This document shows positions 1 through 10,400 of a stretch of 64,000 nucleotides of DNA, piece after piece. Position numbers and translations under genes: made by a program. Origin of the DNA: G963668655 sp963668655 (GTDB taxonomy: Bacteria; Myxococcota_A; SURF-8); NCBI GenBank assembly GCA_963668655.2, contig CAXXPQ010000003.1, positions 1,033,704 to 1,097,703 of the forward strand, given 5' to 3'. Below the pieces are notes generated by a model. That model was not told where the DNA came from. It made no database searches and saw only the letters and a program-made list of their open reading frames with translations. Numbering within the stretch: the stretch's first letter is position 1; the number at the start of each line of letters is the position of its first letter.

Positions 1-1110
1 GAACTCGTCTCCTCCATGCTGACCGCCATCGGCCAGCGGACGGGACTCACCAACTTTAACATCGGCTCCGTGGTCCGTACCCTGACCGAAGTGGTAGCCG
101 AGGTCGTCGGCGAACTCTACGCCTTCGGAGCCGAGATGCTGAAGCAGGGTTTTCTCGACACGGCCACCGGCATCTGGCTGGATCGCAAGGCGCGTGAGTA
201 CGGACTGGAACGCAAACCGGCCATCAAGACCGAGGGTCGGGTTGTCTATGCACGACCAGTTGCGAAAAACACCAACATCCCCATCCCGACCGGTTCCATC
301 GTCACGACGCCCAAGGATCAATCCGGCAGGGAGTACCGGTTCTTCACAACCGAGGACGCCATTCTCGAAAGTGGTCAGATTTCCGTCCAGGTACCGGTGA
401 TAGCGGAAAGCGCCGGTTCCAGTTTCAACGTCGGCCCGGCCTCCATCACGAAGATGAAGACCTACATCACGGGTATTTCCACCGTAACCAACGATACGGA
501 CTGGATCACGACCGTGGGTGTGGATGAAGAGTCCGACTCCGAACTGCGCCAGCGTTGTTTTCTGGCCTGGGAGGAACTATCTCAGGGCGGCACGGCGGCG
601 GCGTATGTGTCCTGGGCGCTGTCTGTTCCCGGTGTGAAATCGGCCTTTGTGGACGATACCCTGCCGCGTGGAGAAGGAACGGTGGATATTTACATCATGG
701 GCGAGGCCGGATCGCCCGATCCGACGCTGATCGACGCGGTGCAGCTTGTGGTGGACGCCAACCGGCCCATTACCGCAGATGCGCTGGTGCGTGCTCCGGT
801 CATCGTAAGCATCCCCATTTCGTTCCACATCACACCGCGCTCCGGCTTTGATACGGTGGCGTTGGAACAGGAAATTCGCCGCCGACTGTCCATCTTCTTC
901 GGCGACATTCAGGACGTGACGCTCGGCATCACAGCATTGGGTGTCGGCAAGGATGTGATCGTCTCGCAACTGATCGGACTGGTCATGGCCGTACCGGGTG
1001 TGTACTCGGTCGCCGTCGAACAACCTACGGGCAACGTGGAGATCGCCCCGAACGAGTTTCCCGGAATGGGCGCGGTAACCATCATCATGGAGGCGGCCAG
1101 CCATGAGTGA
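1..1110 (+). CDS. Baseplate J-like phage tail protein (5' end outside window)
   Basis: Wedge component of a contractile-tail baseplate. The frame is open from base 1, so the true start probably lies upstream; the first internal ATG is at 16. The N-terminal part (tail attachment, GxWLDRKAREYG-like segment) is followed by the typical J-family middle region: a PTGS..TTP segment, then ESDSELRQR, and a GTVDIYIMG strand in the second half. The C-terminus overlaps the next gene by 8 bases, as is usual in phage tail operons. Length (at least 364 aa) fits the family. Assignment is by sequence pattern; whether this is a live prophage or a remnant cannot be seen because the left side is outside the window. 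Confidence 0.85.
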   Translation, partial: ELVSSMLTAIGQRTGLTNFNIGSVVRTLTEVVAEVVGELYAFGAEMLKQGFLDTATGIWLDRKAREYGLERKPAIKTEGRVVYARPVAKNTNIPIPTGSIVTTPKDQSGREYRFFTTEDAILESGQISVQVPVIAESAGSSFNVGPASITKMKTYITGISTVTNDTDWITTVGVDEESDSELRQRCFLAWEELSQGGTAAAYVSWALSVPGVKSAFVDDTLPRGEGTVDIYIMGEAGSPDPTLIDAVQLVVDANRPITADALVRAPVIVSIPISFHITPRSGFDTVALEQEIRRRLSIFFGDIQDVTLGITALGVGKDVIVSQLIGLVMAVPGVYSVAVEQPTGNVEIAPNEFPGMGAVTIIMEAASHE

Positions 1111-1687
1111 TCGTCCCGCCGACAGCATCGTAAAACTGGCCGACTATTTATGGTGGCTGCTGCCGACCTTTCTCAAGACGAAGGTCCGGGCCGGATCCCT
1201 GGTGGCGCGTTTCGCTGAGATATGGGGTGAGCATTTGGACGCCGCCCGCGAGACGCTTATCGTCATCATTCCGGAGTTGCTGGCCGCCACGGCCTCCGGC
1301 GAGTACCTCGACCTTCTGGCCCGCCAGCGCCAGGTCTTTCGTGGTGTGGGCGAGTCGGACGAGTCCCTGCGGGCTCGCGTATTGGCCGCCCATACCATCA
1401 AACGCAAGGGCGGTACCATTCCCGGCATGACCGAAGGGCTGGCCCGGCTCGGCTACAGCGTCGAGGTGCTGGAGCCATACAAAGGAACGTCCACCTGGTT
1501 GCGCTTTCTGGTTCGCATCCTTACCTGGGACGGCGTCGTCGCCGACCAGCGAGTCTTCTACAACACCATCACGCAATTGAAACCGGCGCACACGCTGCCG
1601 CTCGTCGACACCACTATCGTCATGGGCACCTGGGACGATGGCGGCGACCTCGATGAGGGGCAGTACGACGACTGGATCTTCGAATAG
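1103..1687 (+). CDS. Phage tail protein I-like (P2 gpI type)
   Basis: 194-residue tail assembly protein. It lies directly after baseplate J, the conserved order J-I in P2-like and Mu-like tail modules, and its ATG overlaps the J stop region by 8 bases. An N-terminal helical part with aromatic LADYLWWLLP is followed by a segment of the SGEYLDLLARQRQVFRG type and a GGTIPGMTEGLARLG motif, as seen in tail protein I / DUF2313 relatives. Its job is inferred: it links the baseplate wedge to the tail fibre. The next gene starts 10 bases after its stop. Confidence 0.75.
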   Translation: MSDRPADSIVKLADYLWWLLPTFLKTKVRAGSLVARFAEIWGEHLDAARETLIVIIPELLAATASGEYLDLLARQRQVFRGVGESDESLRARVLAAHTIKRKGGTIPGMTEGLARLGYSVEVLEPYKGTSTWLRFLVRILTWDGVVADQRVFYNTITQLKPAHTLPLVDTTIVMGTWDDGGDLDEGQYDDWIFE

Positions 1688-1697
1688 GAGCTGCATC

Positions 1698-1980
1698 ATG
1701 ACCCAATCCCGCATTCACGATTACCGCTCGCCACGCTCGTCGGCGGATTTGAACCGCAAGCTGGTCGGCATCCTGCCGCCGGGTGTCTACGCCGAATTCA
1801 CTGTCCATGCCGATGGCAGCATCGATCCGGGTGTGATGTTAACCCCGGAGGGGGTGCGCATCGAAGAAGACGGGCCCATTTCGGTATCGGTTCCGCCGGG
1901 CGACAGCACGCATCCACGTTTGGACCTGGTGGTTTGCATCCACGAATATCTGCCCACCGTTCCGAATGTCGCGGCCCGTT
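1698..1980 (+). pseudogene. Tail-fibre-like protein, N-terminal fragment cut by an IS
   Basis: An ATG at 1698, preceded by a GGAG at 1687-1690, opens a frame of about 94 codons (MTQSRIHDYRSPRS...) that contains PGVYAEFTV, a GVRIEEDGPISV strand and a DSTHPRLDLVV segment. This pattern is common at the start of phage tail-fibre/collar proteins, where the repeated TxPRIDLVV element precedes the shaft. The frame runs into the terminal inverted repeat of the IS5-type element at 1981, so the rest of the gene is missing here; no continuation is visible after 2887. The tail module is therefore broken at this point. Confidence 0.6.
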
Positions 1981-2887
1981 TAGAACCTATCCCAGTAGTG
2001 AAAAATATGCTATACTCCCATCAGTATAATATATTCATAGGAGTATATGATGGGCTTGGCAACGAAAGACGACGGATGGCGGATACCGGACAAGTTATGG
2101 GAGAAGATGGAGCCCTTGTTGCCTGAGCGGCCGATACACCGCAACGGAGGGCACAACCCGCGCGTTCCCGACCGCAACGCGATGAACGCCATTTTGTTCG
2201 TACTGTGCACCGGCTGTCAGTGGAACGCGCTCAACGCCACGGGCATATGTTCATCCTCATCGGCGCACCGGCGCTTTCTGGAATGGACCGAGGTCGGGGT
2301 GTTCGAGGAATTCTGGCGGCGTGGGTTGCTGGCGTACGACAAGCTCGAAGGCATCGACTGGTCGTGGTGTTCGCTGGACGGAGCCATGACGAAGGCGCCG
2401 CTGGGCGGGGAAAAAAACGGGGCCGAATCCCACCGACCGCGGCAAAGGCGGCGTCAAGCGCAGCCTGCTGGTGGAGGCGAAGGGAATCCCCCTGGCCGTC
2501 GCGGTTGACGGGGCGAACCGGCATGACATGAAACTGGTGGAGGAGACACTGGAAAACATCGAAGTGAAACGTCCAAAGCCGACTCGTAAGAGGCCACAGG
2601 GACTTTGCATGGACAAAGGGTATGACTACGATTCGATTCGAGACCTTGTGGAGGAATTCAAGTTCACGGCGCACATCCGCTCACGGGGCGAGGAAGCGAA
2701 AGCCATCAAGCACGAAGCCGGTTTCAAGGCGCGACGCTGGGTGGTGGAACGTACGCACAGCTGGTTGAACCGTTTCCGACGGATTCTCGTGCGTTGGGAG
2801 AAGCGGACCGACACTTACATCGCCATGCTGCACTTCGCCCTTGGCATCATCACGTGGAGAGCGACAGGGCTACTTGGATAGGTTCTA
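1981..2887 (+). mobile_element. IS5-family element (IS427-like), complete
   Basis: The ends form an 18-bp inverted repeat with one mismatch: TAGAACCTATCCCAGTAG at 1981-1998 and its complement at 2870-2887. The outer TA may be the target duplication, as is usual for the IS427 group. Element length is 907 bp. It carries one transposase split over two frames and interrupts a tail-fibre gene. A decayed copy of its 3' end is present at 43648-43692. Confidence 0.8.
2047..2881 (+). CDS. IS5-family transposase, two frames (needs +1 shift)
   Basis: DDE transposase in two overlapping frames, 2047-2508 and 2471-2881. The first contains the DUF4096-like N-terminus and the first catalytic Asp (WCSLDGAMTK). 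The second contains the second Asp (VAVDGANRHD) and the C-terminal VVERTHSWLNRFRR with the Glu. The frames would join at a run of seven A (2411-2417), giving GEKN..GPNPTDRGKGG across the join. The move is +1 relative to the first frame. IS427-group elements often use frameshifting at such runs, but the common direction is -1, so this may be programmed slippage or a disabling indel. The start ATG ATG at 2047 is my choice. Confidence 0.75.
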
Positions 2888-2894
2888 TAGCCAC

Positions 2895-3971
2895 TATTAA
2901 TAGAAATGCGCTACGGGGGGTATTAATTCCATTCAAAATAAGGTATGCTTGTGGGCATGCCTAACCTGAAGCGACCAGACACGACGAAAGGCGGGCTTGA
3001 GGAAGTCGAAGCGCAGTACCGCAAGGAGCGCGACGGGAAGTTGAAGGAGCGCCTCAACGCCATCCGCCTGTTGATGAAGGGACGCACACGCAAGGATGTG
3101 GCAGAAATCATCGGGGTTTCCGAGTCGGCCATCACGCGCTGGCGCCGGCGCTGGGATGAATTTGGAAGGGAGGGATTGAAAAGCCGACACCGTGGTCGCG
3201 CCTCGAAAGTGACGCCCGAGATGCGGGCGGAAATCGAAGACATCTTCGACATCCGCGAAACCATCAACGGGCGTAAGATCACGGCCATCGCCATTCGCGG
3301 CCACCTTAAAAAAAACACCGATTAGAGATCAGCTACTCGCACGTGTGCTACGTGCTGCGGCAGATGGGCTATCGCTACCTGCGCCCGCGTCCGTGGCCGG
3401 ACAAACAAGACCAGGCGATGCGCGCGCGTTTCCAGGAGCTTTTGTCCGCGCTCGAATCCGATCCGGAGATCGAGATCTGGTATCAGGACGAAAGCGGGGT
3501 GATGGGCGATCCCAAGCCGCGGCGCATTCTGGCCAAACGCGGCTCCAAGCCGACAATGCCGTACACGGGCAAGCACATCAAGGACAACATCGTGGGGGCT
3601 GTTTGTCCTGAAAACGGGGCTTTCTTTAGCCTGATTCTGCCGGTTGTGAACACGGAGAGTTTTCAGATTTTCTTGGATCACATGCAGAAGGAGATCGGCT
3701 CGGGGCGGGTGGTGATGATTATGGACAACGCAAGCTGGCATAAGACGAAAGCCTTGCACTGGGGCCGGATCGAGCCACTGTATCTGCCTCCGTACTCGCC
3801 GGACTTCAATCCTATCGAGCGTATCTGGCTGGTGATGAAAAACCGGTTCTTCAGTCAGTTCATTGCAAGGAATCATGCCGAATTGACGGATCACCTGATG
3901 GAAGCGCTGCGCTCCTTCATGCAAAACCCGGCGCTTTGCCGCTCCATCTGCGGTGGCGCAAAATGAGTAAT
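2895..3971 (+). mobile_element. IS630-family element (boundaries approximate)
   Basis: Starts a few bases after the end of the IS5-type element. Imperfect terminal repeats are visible: ATTAATAGAAATGCGCTAC around 2896-2914 and GTGGCGCAAAATGAGTAATA around 3952-3971, with TA at both outer edges as expected for the TA-targeting IS630/Tc1 group. It carries a transposase in two frames. It abuts a decayed phage-type ATPase fragment on its right. Confidence 0.65.
2945..3966 (+). CDS. IS630-family transposase, two frames joined by -1 slippage
   Basis: The first frame (2945-3325) encodes the helix-turn-helix DNA-binding part (RKDVAEIIGVSESAITRW). The second (open from 3310, first GTG at 3343, stop at 3966) encodes the DDE catalytic core: WYQDESGVMGD, VMIMDNASWHKTK and PPYSPDFNPIERIW carry the three acidic residues. 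The frames meet at a run of eight A (3308-3315). A -1 shift there yields a continuous HLKKKHRLEISYSHV reading. This is the expected arrangement for IS630 elements that use programmed -1 frameshifting. No inactivating change is visible in the catalytic core. Confidence 0.85.
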
Positions 3972-3978
3972 ACTGACT

Positions 3979-4406
3979 CTAACTACATAGAAGAAGGAAA
4001 AACCCTGGATCAAGTGATTCAAAGCAGCTATGCGTATACATGGCACGATTTTCAACGATATCTCCGGTCAAAACGAATGCCAGCGTTGCGCTCCTCAACG
4101 TTCGATGCTCTGAAAAATTGTCGAAAAAAAAATCAAGGTCTGGCCCGAAGCGAGTGCGGTCATCAGATGCTTCCTTACCTCACTTTCAGAAGGCGGGAAA
4201 TCGCTTGTGGATATCGTTTTGCCAGTAGCCAGAAGTCCTACCAGATCTACGTGCAACCCCTTGCCGGTTCCTGGATCGTTGGCACAGAAAACGTAAAGTG
4301 GTGTGTTTCCAACAATTGCGGGACGAATGAACGGCTCCATCAGCGCACAGAGAGCGTGCGCTCGATCCGAATGCGTTCTATATAGCCCCACTATTGAGCA
4401 TCCCAA
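3979..4406 (-). pseudogene. Decayed phage/plasmid-type ATPase (primase-helicase) fragment
   Basis: On the minus strand a 103-codon frame (4406 to 4095) contains PFIRPAIVGNTPLYVF followed by a Walker A-like ANDPGTGKGLHVD and LLATGKTISTSDFPPSESEVRKHL. This run is typical of the ATPase domain of phage and plasmid primase-helicase proteins (usual form TPGTGKxLLAEVIAxIATGR). A frame change at a poly-T tract (rc of 4126-4134) lets the reading continue as FDNFSEHRTLRSATLAFVL until a stop at 3979. No start, and neither N- nor C-terminal domains, are present. I read it as a remnant. The assignment is by motif only; the alternative is a chance ORF. Confidence 0.5.
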
Positions 4407-4474
4407 AGCCGCTGTCGGTGGACAGACATCCCAACTTCCCTAATTTTCCGAATATCCCTCTTTCGAGGGGAAAA

Positions 4475-7400
4475 TCAATCGGAGGGTTCGGAATCTTGGG
4501 GACACGTGGATGTTTCGTACCAATAGAACGGAACACAACTGTAAAATGCCGAAGCCTCCGGCGTTGACTCGGGAACCACGCCTTCTCTTGGGTTGAGGAA
4601 AGTTGTTTCACACGAGCACGGCAGGTCGTCGGTGGAACTTGCGACGGGCTCGCATGCATTATTATTGCAGACTTCGTTCCAAGTACACCGAAGACTCCAA
4701 CCATATGGGTCGCGATTCGGGTTGCACTCCAGACAATCGGAGCCTAGCCCTTCTTCGGCGGCGTAACATTGGCCATCGATCAGGCAACGGGTCTTCAGTA
4801 TTTGGTTGACGCAGACGCCGTTGACGCATGTATCACCGGTGCAGCCGTATGCGTCCGCGCACTGCATATCGTACGTGCATGGCGCTTCCGCCGGAATATT
4901 CTCAATTTTCCTGGTTTTCACTCTTGGAACGCCGTCGTCGTACTCAGTATAGGCGAGGATAAGAGAATCACCGTCATTCGCAGTCACCGAATAGGTGGGA
5001 TTTCTCGTATGCCATTCGAATGCGGCGTTACTCGTGATAACGAATTGATTCTTGTTCACCGCGCAAGCGCCTGGATTCAGACAATTGGTGACGGGATTGG
5101 AGTTGAGGTCGCAGTCCAGTGTCGCCCCCTTGAGAGTAGCGATATAACGATTCACCGGCTCGCCACCTGGTTCCTCCAGAGGTGTCTCCATCCAGAACAG
5201 AACGGGAGATCCGTTCAGAATGGCAAGGAGCGGATACATTCGCCGGATCGGTTCGGTATCGGTCGGGAAAAGTTTGAACTCGTTGCACTCCACATCACCA
5301 TCGCGGGGGTCATTTGAACCCGATACGGGAAGGATCGCGCCGTGAATGTCAAAATCACACAAAAAGTTCTGTGGTTGGTTATTCGTCGCACAGGGATCTC
5401 CCGCCGGATAGTTCGTCGTATGCCAGACAATCAGATTGGCCGAATTCTCTCCGTCTTGCAGCCGCGTGATGGATGGCGACGCCTTGTTCGCCTGAAAAAG
5501 ACTTGGATTTTCAGAATCTGAATTGTCGGAAATGACGAAGAGTTCGCCCACCGATAAATTGCCCAAGAGATAACCTCCGTACAAAACTGTATTTTGGGCG
5601 ACTACGAACAGGTTGTTGTCCTCGTTGAACGAAAGCGCGGAGTCTCCCCAGCCACTTAAATGGGCCCAGTTCGTCCATCCATTATACGGATCCGCTGTCG
5701 AAAACAGGGTGGAGTGGTCGATGGTGACGGCACGATTTCCGCTGTCATACGTGAGAAGCACCGCGTGATAACTGTATAAGAAAGTGTTCGGCATGCTGAT
5801 ATCCATATGGGTTCTGCGCCAGAAAGCCAGGTAGCGATCTGCACCTAAATGGATGACCACCGGTCTTTGTACCGTGTGCTCTGACTTGTATGCATAACCA
5901 CTTGACCCGCCGTGCTCATCGGGGCCGATCCCCTCGTGGCTTCTCGCAACGACGAAGGCGGAAGGGTCATCCCACTCAAGAATGTAATCCGCTTCGTTGT
6001 TGGTGATCGAGAGACCGCTCAACGGATTTCCATCACTGTCCAGCAAACTGGCGAGAAGCACGAACTCCCCATCGATATCTCCCGTCCAGTCTTCTTCGTC
6101 CGTGTGGGCATCCGACCAAAGCAAGAGCATTGTCGTGGAGCCCAAAGCCTGGGCTCGTCCGTACATGGAATATTCGCTTTCAAGCCGTGTCAACTTCTCT
6201 CCCATCGGCGCGGACATCGTTCCGTCTTGATGTAAACGTGCGTATTTGATCGCCATGCCGTGTTTTTCTTGAGCAGCCCAGGAAATAAGAGGAAAAGGAC
6301 CGTTTTGAGTTACAATAGGATACAGTCCGACATTCACCGTCTGGCTGGCGGAGATTCTCTTTTGAGGAACTTCTACCGACAGGGAGCCATCGGCTTCGAC
6401 TTGGACGACTTTTCCCGAAATGTCGTTATCGACGCCCAGCATGTCCGGCCAGATCGCCAGAAACGTCCCCTCGTTTACGGCCAACGCCTGAACATTCGAA
6501 TATCCTCCATGGGTGACTCCGTCCGTCCGTGTTTTTGAGTAGTATAGATTGGAGTTCGGAGATAAAATATCATTGTAGCGGTTGTTGACGGCCACGGTGA
6601 ATGTGTTGTCTTCAACCGTATCGAGAAAAGCGCCCGAAGAGGAATCTCTTACCTGAATGACGGGATTGTGACGGCTACTACCACTGTCGTAGTCACTATC
6701 ACTGTCATAGTCGCCATCACTGGTATCATCTGGATATCCGACCCTGATGACGTTGCCGGCGATACGCTGGTATCCATCCTTGCAATGGGGCATGCATTTC
6801 AAGAAATTGTCCGACTCGACCTCCCGCGTGGCATAATTGGTTTCCAGCCAGGTTGCAAGGTAAAGATGCTCGCCTGCATCCGTTTTATAGCCGACGATAT
6901 TGGGGTGTGGGCCATCTCTTTTGGAACTGCGCTTTGCATCCAATCGCGCCAGTTTCCCGAGATTCACATGCACGTTCGAGGTGGAGGCATCCAAGGTAAG
7001 CGAAACCGGTCTGGCATACAAGAAATGATACGAATCTCCATCTTTGCCGTAGTTGTGGACTGTATTGTATGCAACCAAGAACGTTCCATCTCCGGAACTT
7101 GCGACCGATGGATAAGACGCAGAGGCACAGTAGGATTGGTCGTGTAATTTGAACGCCGCCGGGTTTGCATGAGCGGCATGCCAGTCGCTATCTTCATCGT
7201 TCGGAAGTAGGCAAGGTTCGTCCCACTCATCACCATGAGTTGGCTGGCATGTATCGGTGCAAGCATCGTCTGGAAAACTCTCTCCTTGATAGGTCTCATC
7301 CCAAATAAACGATGTTCGTTCCGTTTCTTCGTCGCTTTGGGGAAGCGCGGTCAGTTCAAACTCTTCGTCGAGAACATACAATCCTCCATATGCGCTATAA

Positions 7401-10400
7401 GCAATTCCGTATGGATTTCTTGGTTTTCTGGGGGGGGAATCCCATTGATATTGGAAGCAGGTATTGTAACTCAACTTTTGCGCGCGAGCGAGATCGGAAT
7501 CGTTTCCTCCCTTCCATGTAATAAACACGACCTCTTCGCCGGCTTCATCGCCGATAGGCTTGCTTACGGCTAGCCCCGGCTTGGCGAATTCGGAGACGTA
7601 TTTCGGGATTTCGCCTTCCACATCCAAGCAACCGTTTCTTTCGACGATCACCGTGGGATCCGAAACCAGAGGTTGAACTCCGTTATCGAGATCGTCTTTC
7701 GTTATCGTAATCGCCTTCAAGGTCTTCCACTTGTCCAACCAATCGCCGTTGTTTCCAATTTCACATGCATTCGTGATCTCGTCTTCATTGTTGCTGTCGC
7801 AGACTTCCGGCCAGGCGATCACGAAGGCCTCTTTTTCTGGAAGATAAACAACGTTGGGATAGTGGATGTTGCAGAGCACTTCGTAAGTTTGCTGACCCGT
7901 ATCTATGCATTCACTATTAACTTCGCATTCACCATCACCATCACCATCTTCCCCGCATTCACTATAATATTCCACGGTACAGGTCTCGTCCACGGTCAGG
8001 GTTTCAGGGACTTCGTAGAGCAAAACGCCGTCCCTATCCTGTTCGTAAACATTGTAACCGGAGCCCGGTGCGCCGTGAACTCTGGCCGCGTACAACTTCT
8101 GAAAACAGTCGGTCGTCCATACGGCAAGATAGTCGGTTCCGAACGCGGCGGCGGCAGGTTCGGAACTGTCGGAACCGTAACTGAGCGGCAGCATTTTCGC
8201 TTTTTCGCCGCTGACGTAGGCAGGGCTGCCGTCCGCTTCGATTTCGATTACATGATAATAAACATCGTGGTGTGAATTATTCATTAACGCCCCGATGAAC
8301 AACGAGAAGAAGTTTTCGCCGTTCGCCGCCAACGCAGCGTCTTCGTTATAAGTGTACATCGGCGTGATGAAGGCGGGATCGATGGAGGATGGCATCCCGA
8401 CGCTCCAACGGGTTTCTTTCGTTGGACATCCGGTTATCGGGTCGCAGATATCGATGGTATCGGGATCGCCGTCGTCGCAAAGAAGATCGTTCGGCACGTT
8501 TTCGCACAGCAGATTGTCCATCAGTCGATCTTCCGTACAGGTGACACGATCATCGCACACCGCGCTTTCGGGGTAGAAATCCTGATTCCAGAGTTGGAAA
8601 TAAAGCGACCTTTCCCGCGGACCGTTTTGCGGATCAACGATCAGATCTCCGTCGTAACCATTCACCCCCATGTTGAGTTCCCATTCCCCGGAGGATGTGC
8701 GTCGTCTCAGCCCTCCGATGAAGTAATAGGCGTCCGTAGGCAAGTTGATGAATTCACAACGGAAAAGGTTCGAAACCGAGTTGATGTCGTACCGTGCCGT
8801 GTTGACGGGATCTGCCGGCGGCTTGAACTCTCCGTAGGTGAAGTCTGAAAAATACCAGAGCACACAGCCTACATTTCCGGCCATCTCCGAGCCATCGGGA
8901 ACCCGGATGGAGGCACTGATTTTCCCTAAACGGAAATCTTCGATTCCCAGGAAAAGCAACAAGGGGCGCTCCATCTCCCCACCGGCAACGGCAATAGGGG
9001 CATCGGGATCGAAACCGAAATGCGGCCCCGTTCCGCCGCTGTTGAAAACACCGCCGGCCGCAACCCAATACACTCCATCCGGCAGATCGCTCGGCGGCAA
9101 GAACGTGTATTCGTTGGGCTGACTCGTCGGAAGGATATCGACCAAATAGCCGTCGTCTTCGTCTGGATGATCTTGGTAGCGTTGCAGGGCGAACGCAACC
9201 TGAATCGTTGCCGGATCGATGTCGGGATGGGCGATAAGCGTTCCGACATTGCCAGCGCCGACGCAATAATTTCCGATGCAGGTTTCCCCCGGCGGACAGT
9301 CGCTGGACTCAATACACTCCACCTCGATACATTCGGACGATCGACAGACCTGATTTTCGGGACAGTCGTCATCCACGGTGCAACCGGTGGGTTCGCACGT
9401 CAAATCCATTCCGGTGAAATCGACGTTCAGGCCGGAAATCACTCGCAGCCCCTGTTCGGGATCGATCACGATCTCGGCCGGGGGGCCGTCGGGGCCGTAG
9501 GTGGCGATGGCCGTCGGACCATTGTCGGGGCATCCCTGCACGAAAATCCCCGATCCCGCGAAATAACTCTGCGCGGGAAGATTGAGGATTTCGTACGATA
9601 AAATGTCACTGATTTCCCCGCTTTCATCGATGGCGGTGATCGAACCGTAGACGGAGGGAAGAAACTGTTCCAAGTCGGAATAAAATCCGGCCGCTGCGAC
9701 GATCTGATCGTCCAAATGTCCGACGGGGACGGTGATTTCTCCAAGAATTTTCCCTAGGCGGGTGTCTTCGACATCCAGGTAGATCCGCGTGCCGAGAGAT
9801 TGCGTTCCCGTCAACGCGATAGGCGCATTCGGATCATATCCATAGAACTTGGTCAATTTTGCGCTCGACTCTCCATTGGCCAGAATCCAGTATTCTCCGG
9901 CAGGGAGCGATTCGAAAATGAAAGCGTACTCTCCGGGAACTCCCGTTGGGGTCGGTGTCGTTTCCGCAAGCGGCTCGGAGTGGCTTTCGTAGGGTTGGTC
10001 GAACAGTTCGACTCTCGGAAAGGAAATGGCGGGATCGGTGTTGGCAAAAAGCGTTCCCGCAATACTTCCCGGCCCCGCGCAGCGATGCCTGTAGCAGGTT
10101 TCGTCTATCGCGCAATTTTCGTTTTGCGTACAGATCCAGGAGATACAGGCAAAGTCTTCGCATATCTCCGACTCCGGATCGCAGTCCGCATCCTCGGTAC
10201 AGGAGGCGACTCCAGCTTGAATCGTCACGTTCTCCACCGACGCTCCATCGAATTCCTCACTCCAATACTGTTGCCCATCGACGTCGGCCCGGAGTTTGAA
10301 CGTACCGGCCGGTATTTCAAATACCGCCCGGCCGGCAGCGTCGCTTTCTCGATGAACGCCCACATAGGTGTTGGGGGTTTTGAACAGGTAAATGTGCTTT

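Noticed and set aside
3936..4385. A plus-strand frame running out of the IS630 element
   Set aside because: Low-complexity composition without a start signal; the opposite strand has a recognisable ATPase fragment.
4451..4474. CCCTC-TTTC-GAGGG hairpin after the giant gene as terminator
   Set aside because: The stem is only five bases and lacks a T run on the minus strand; not strong enough to call.
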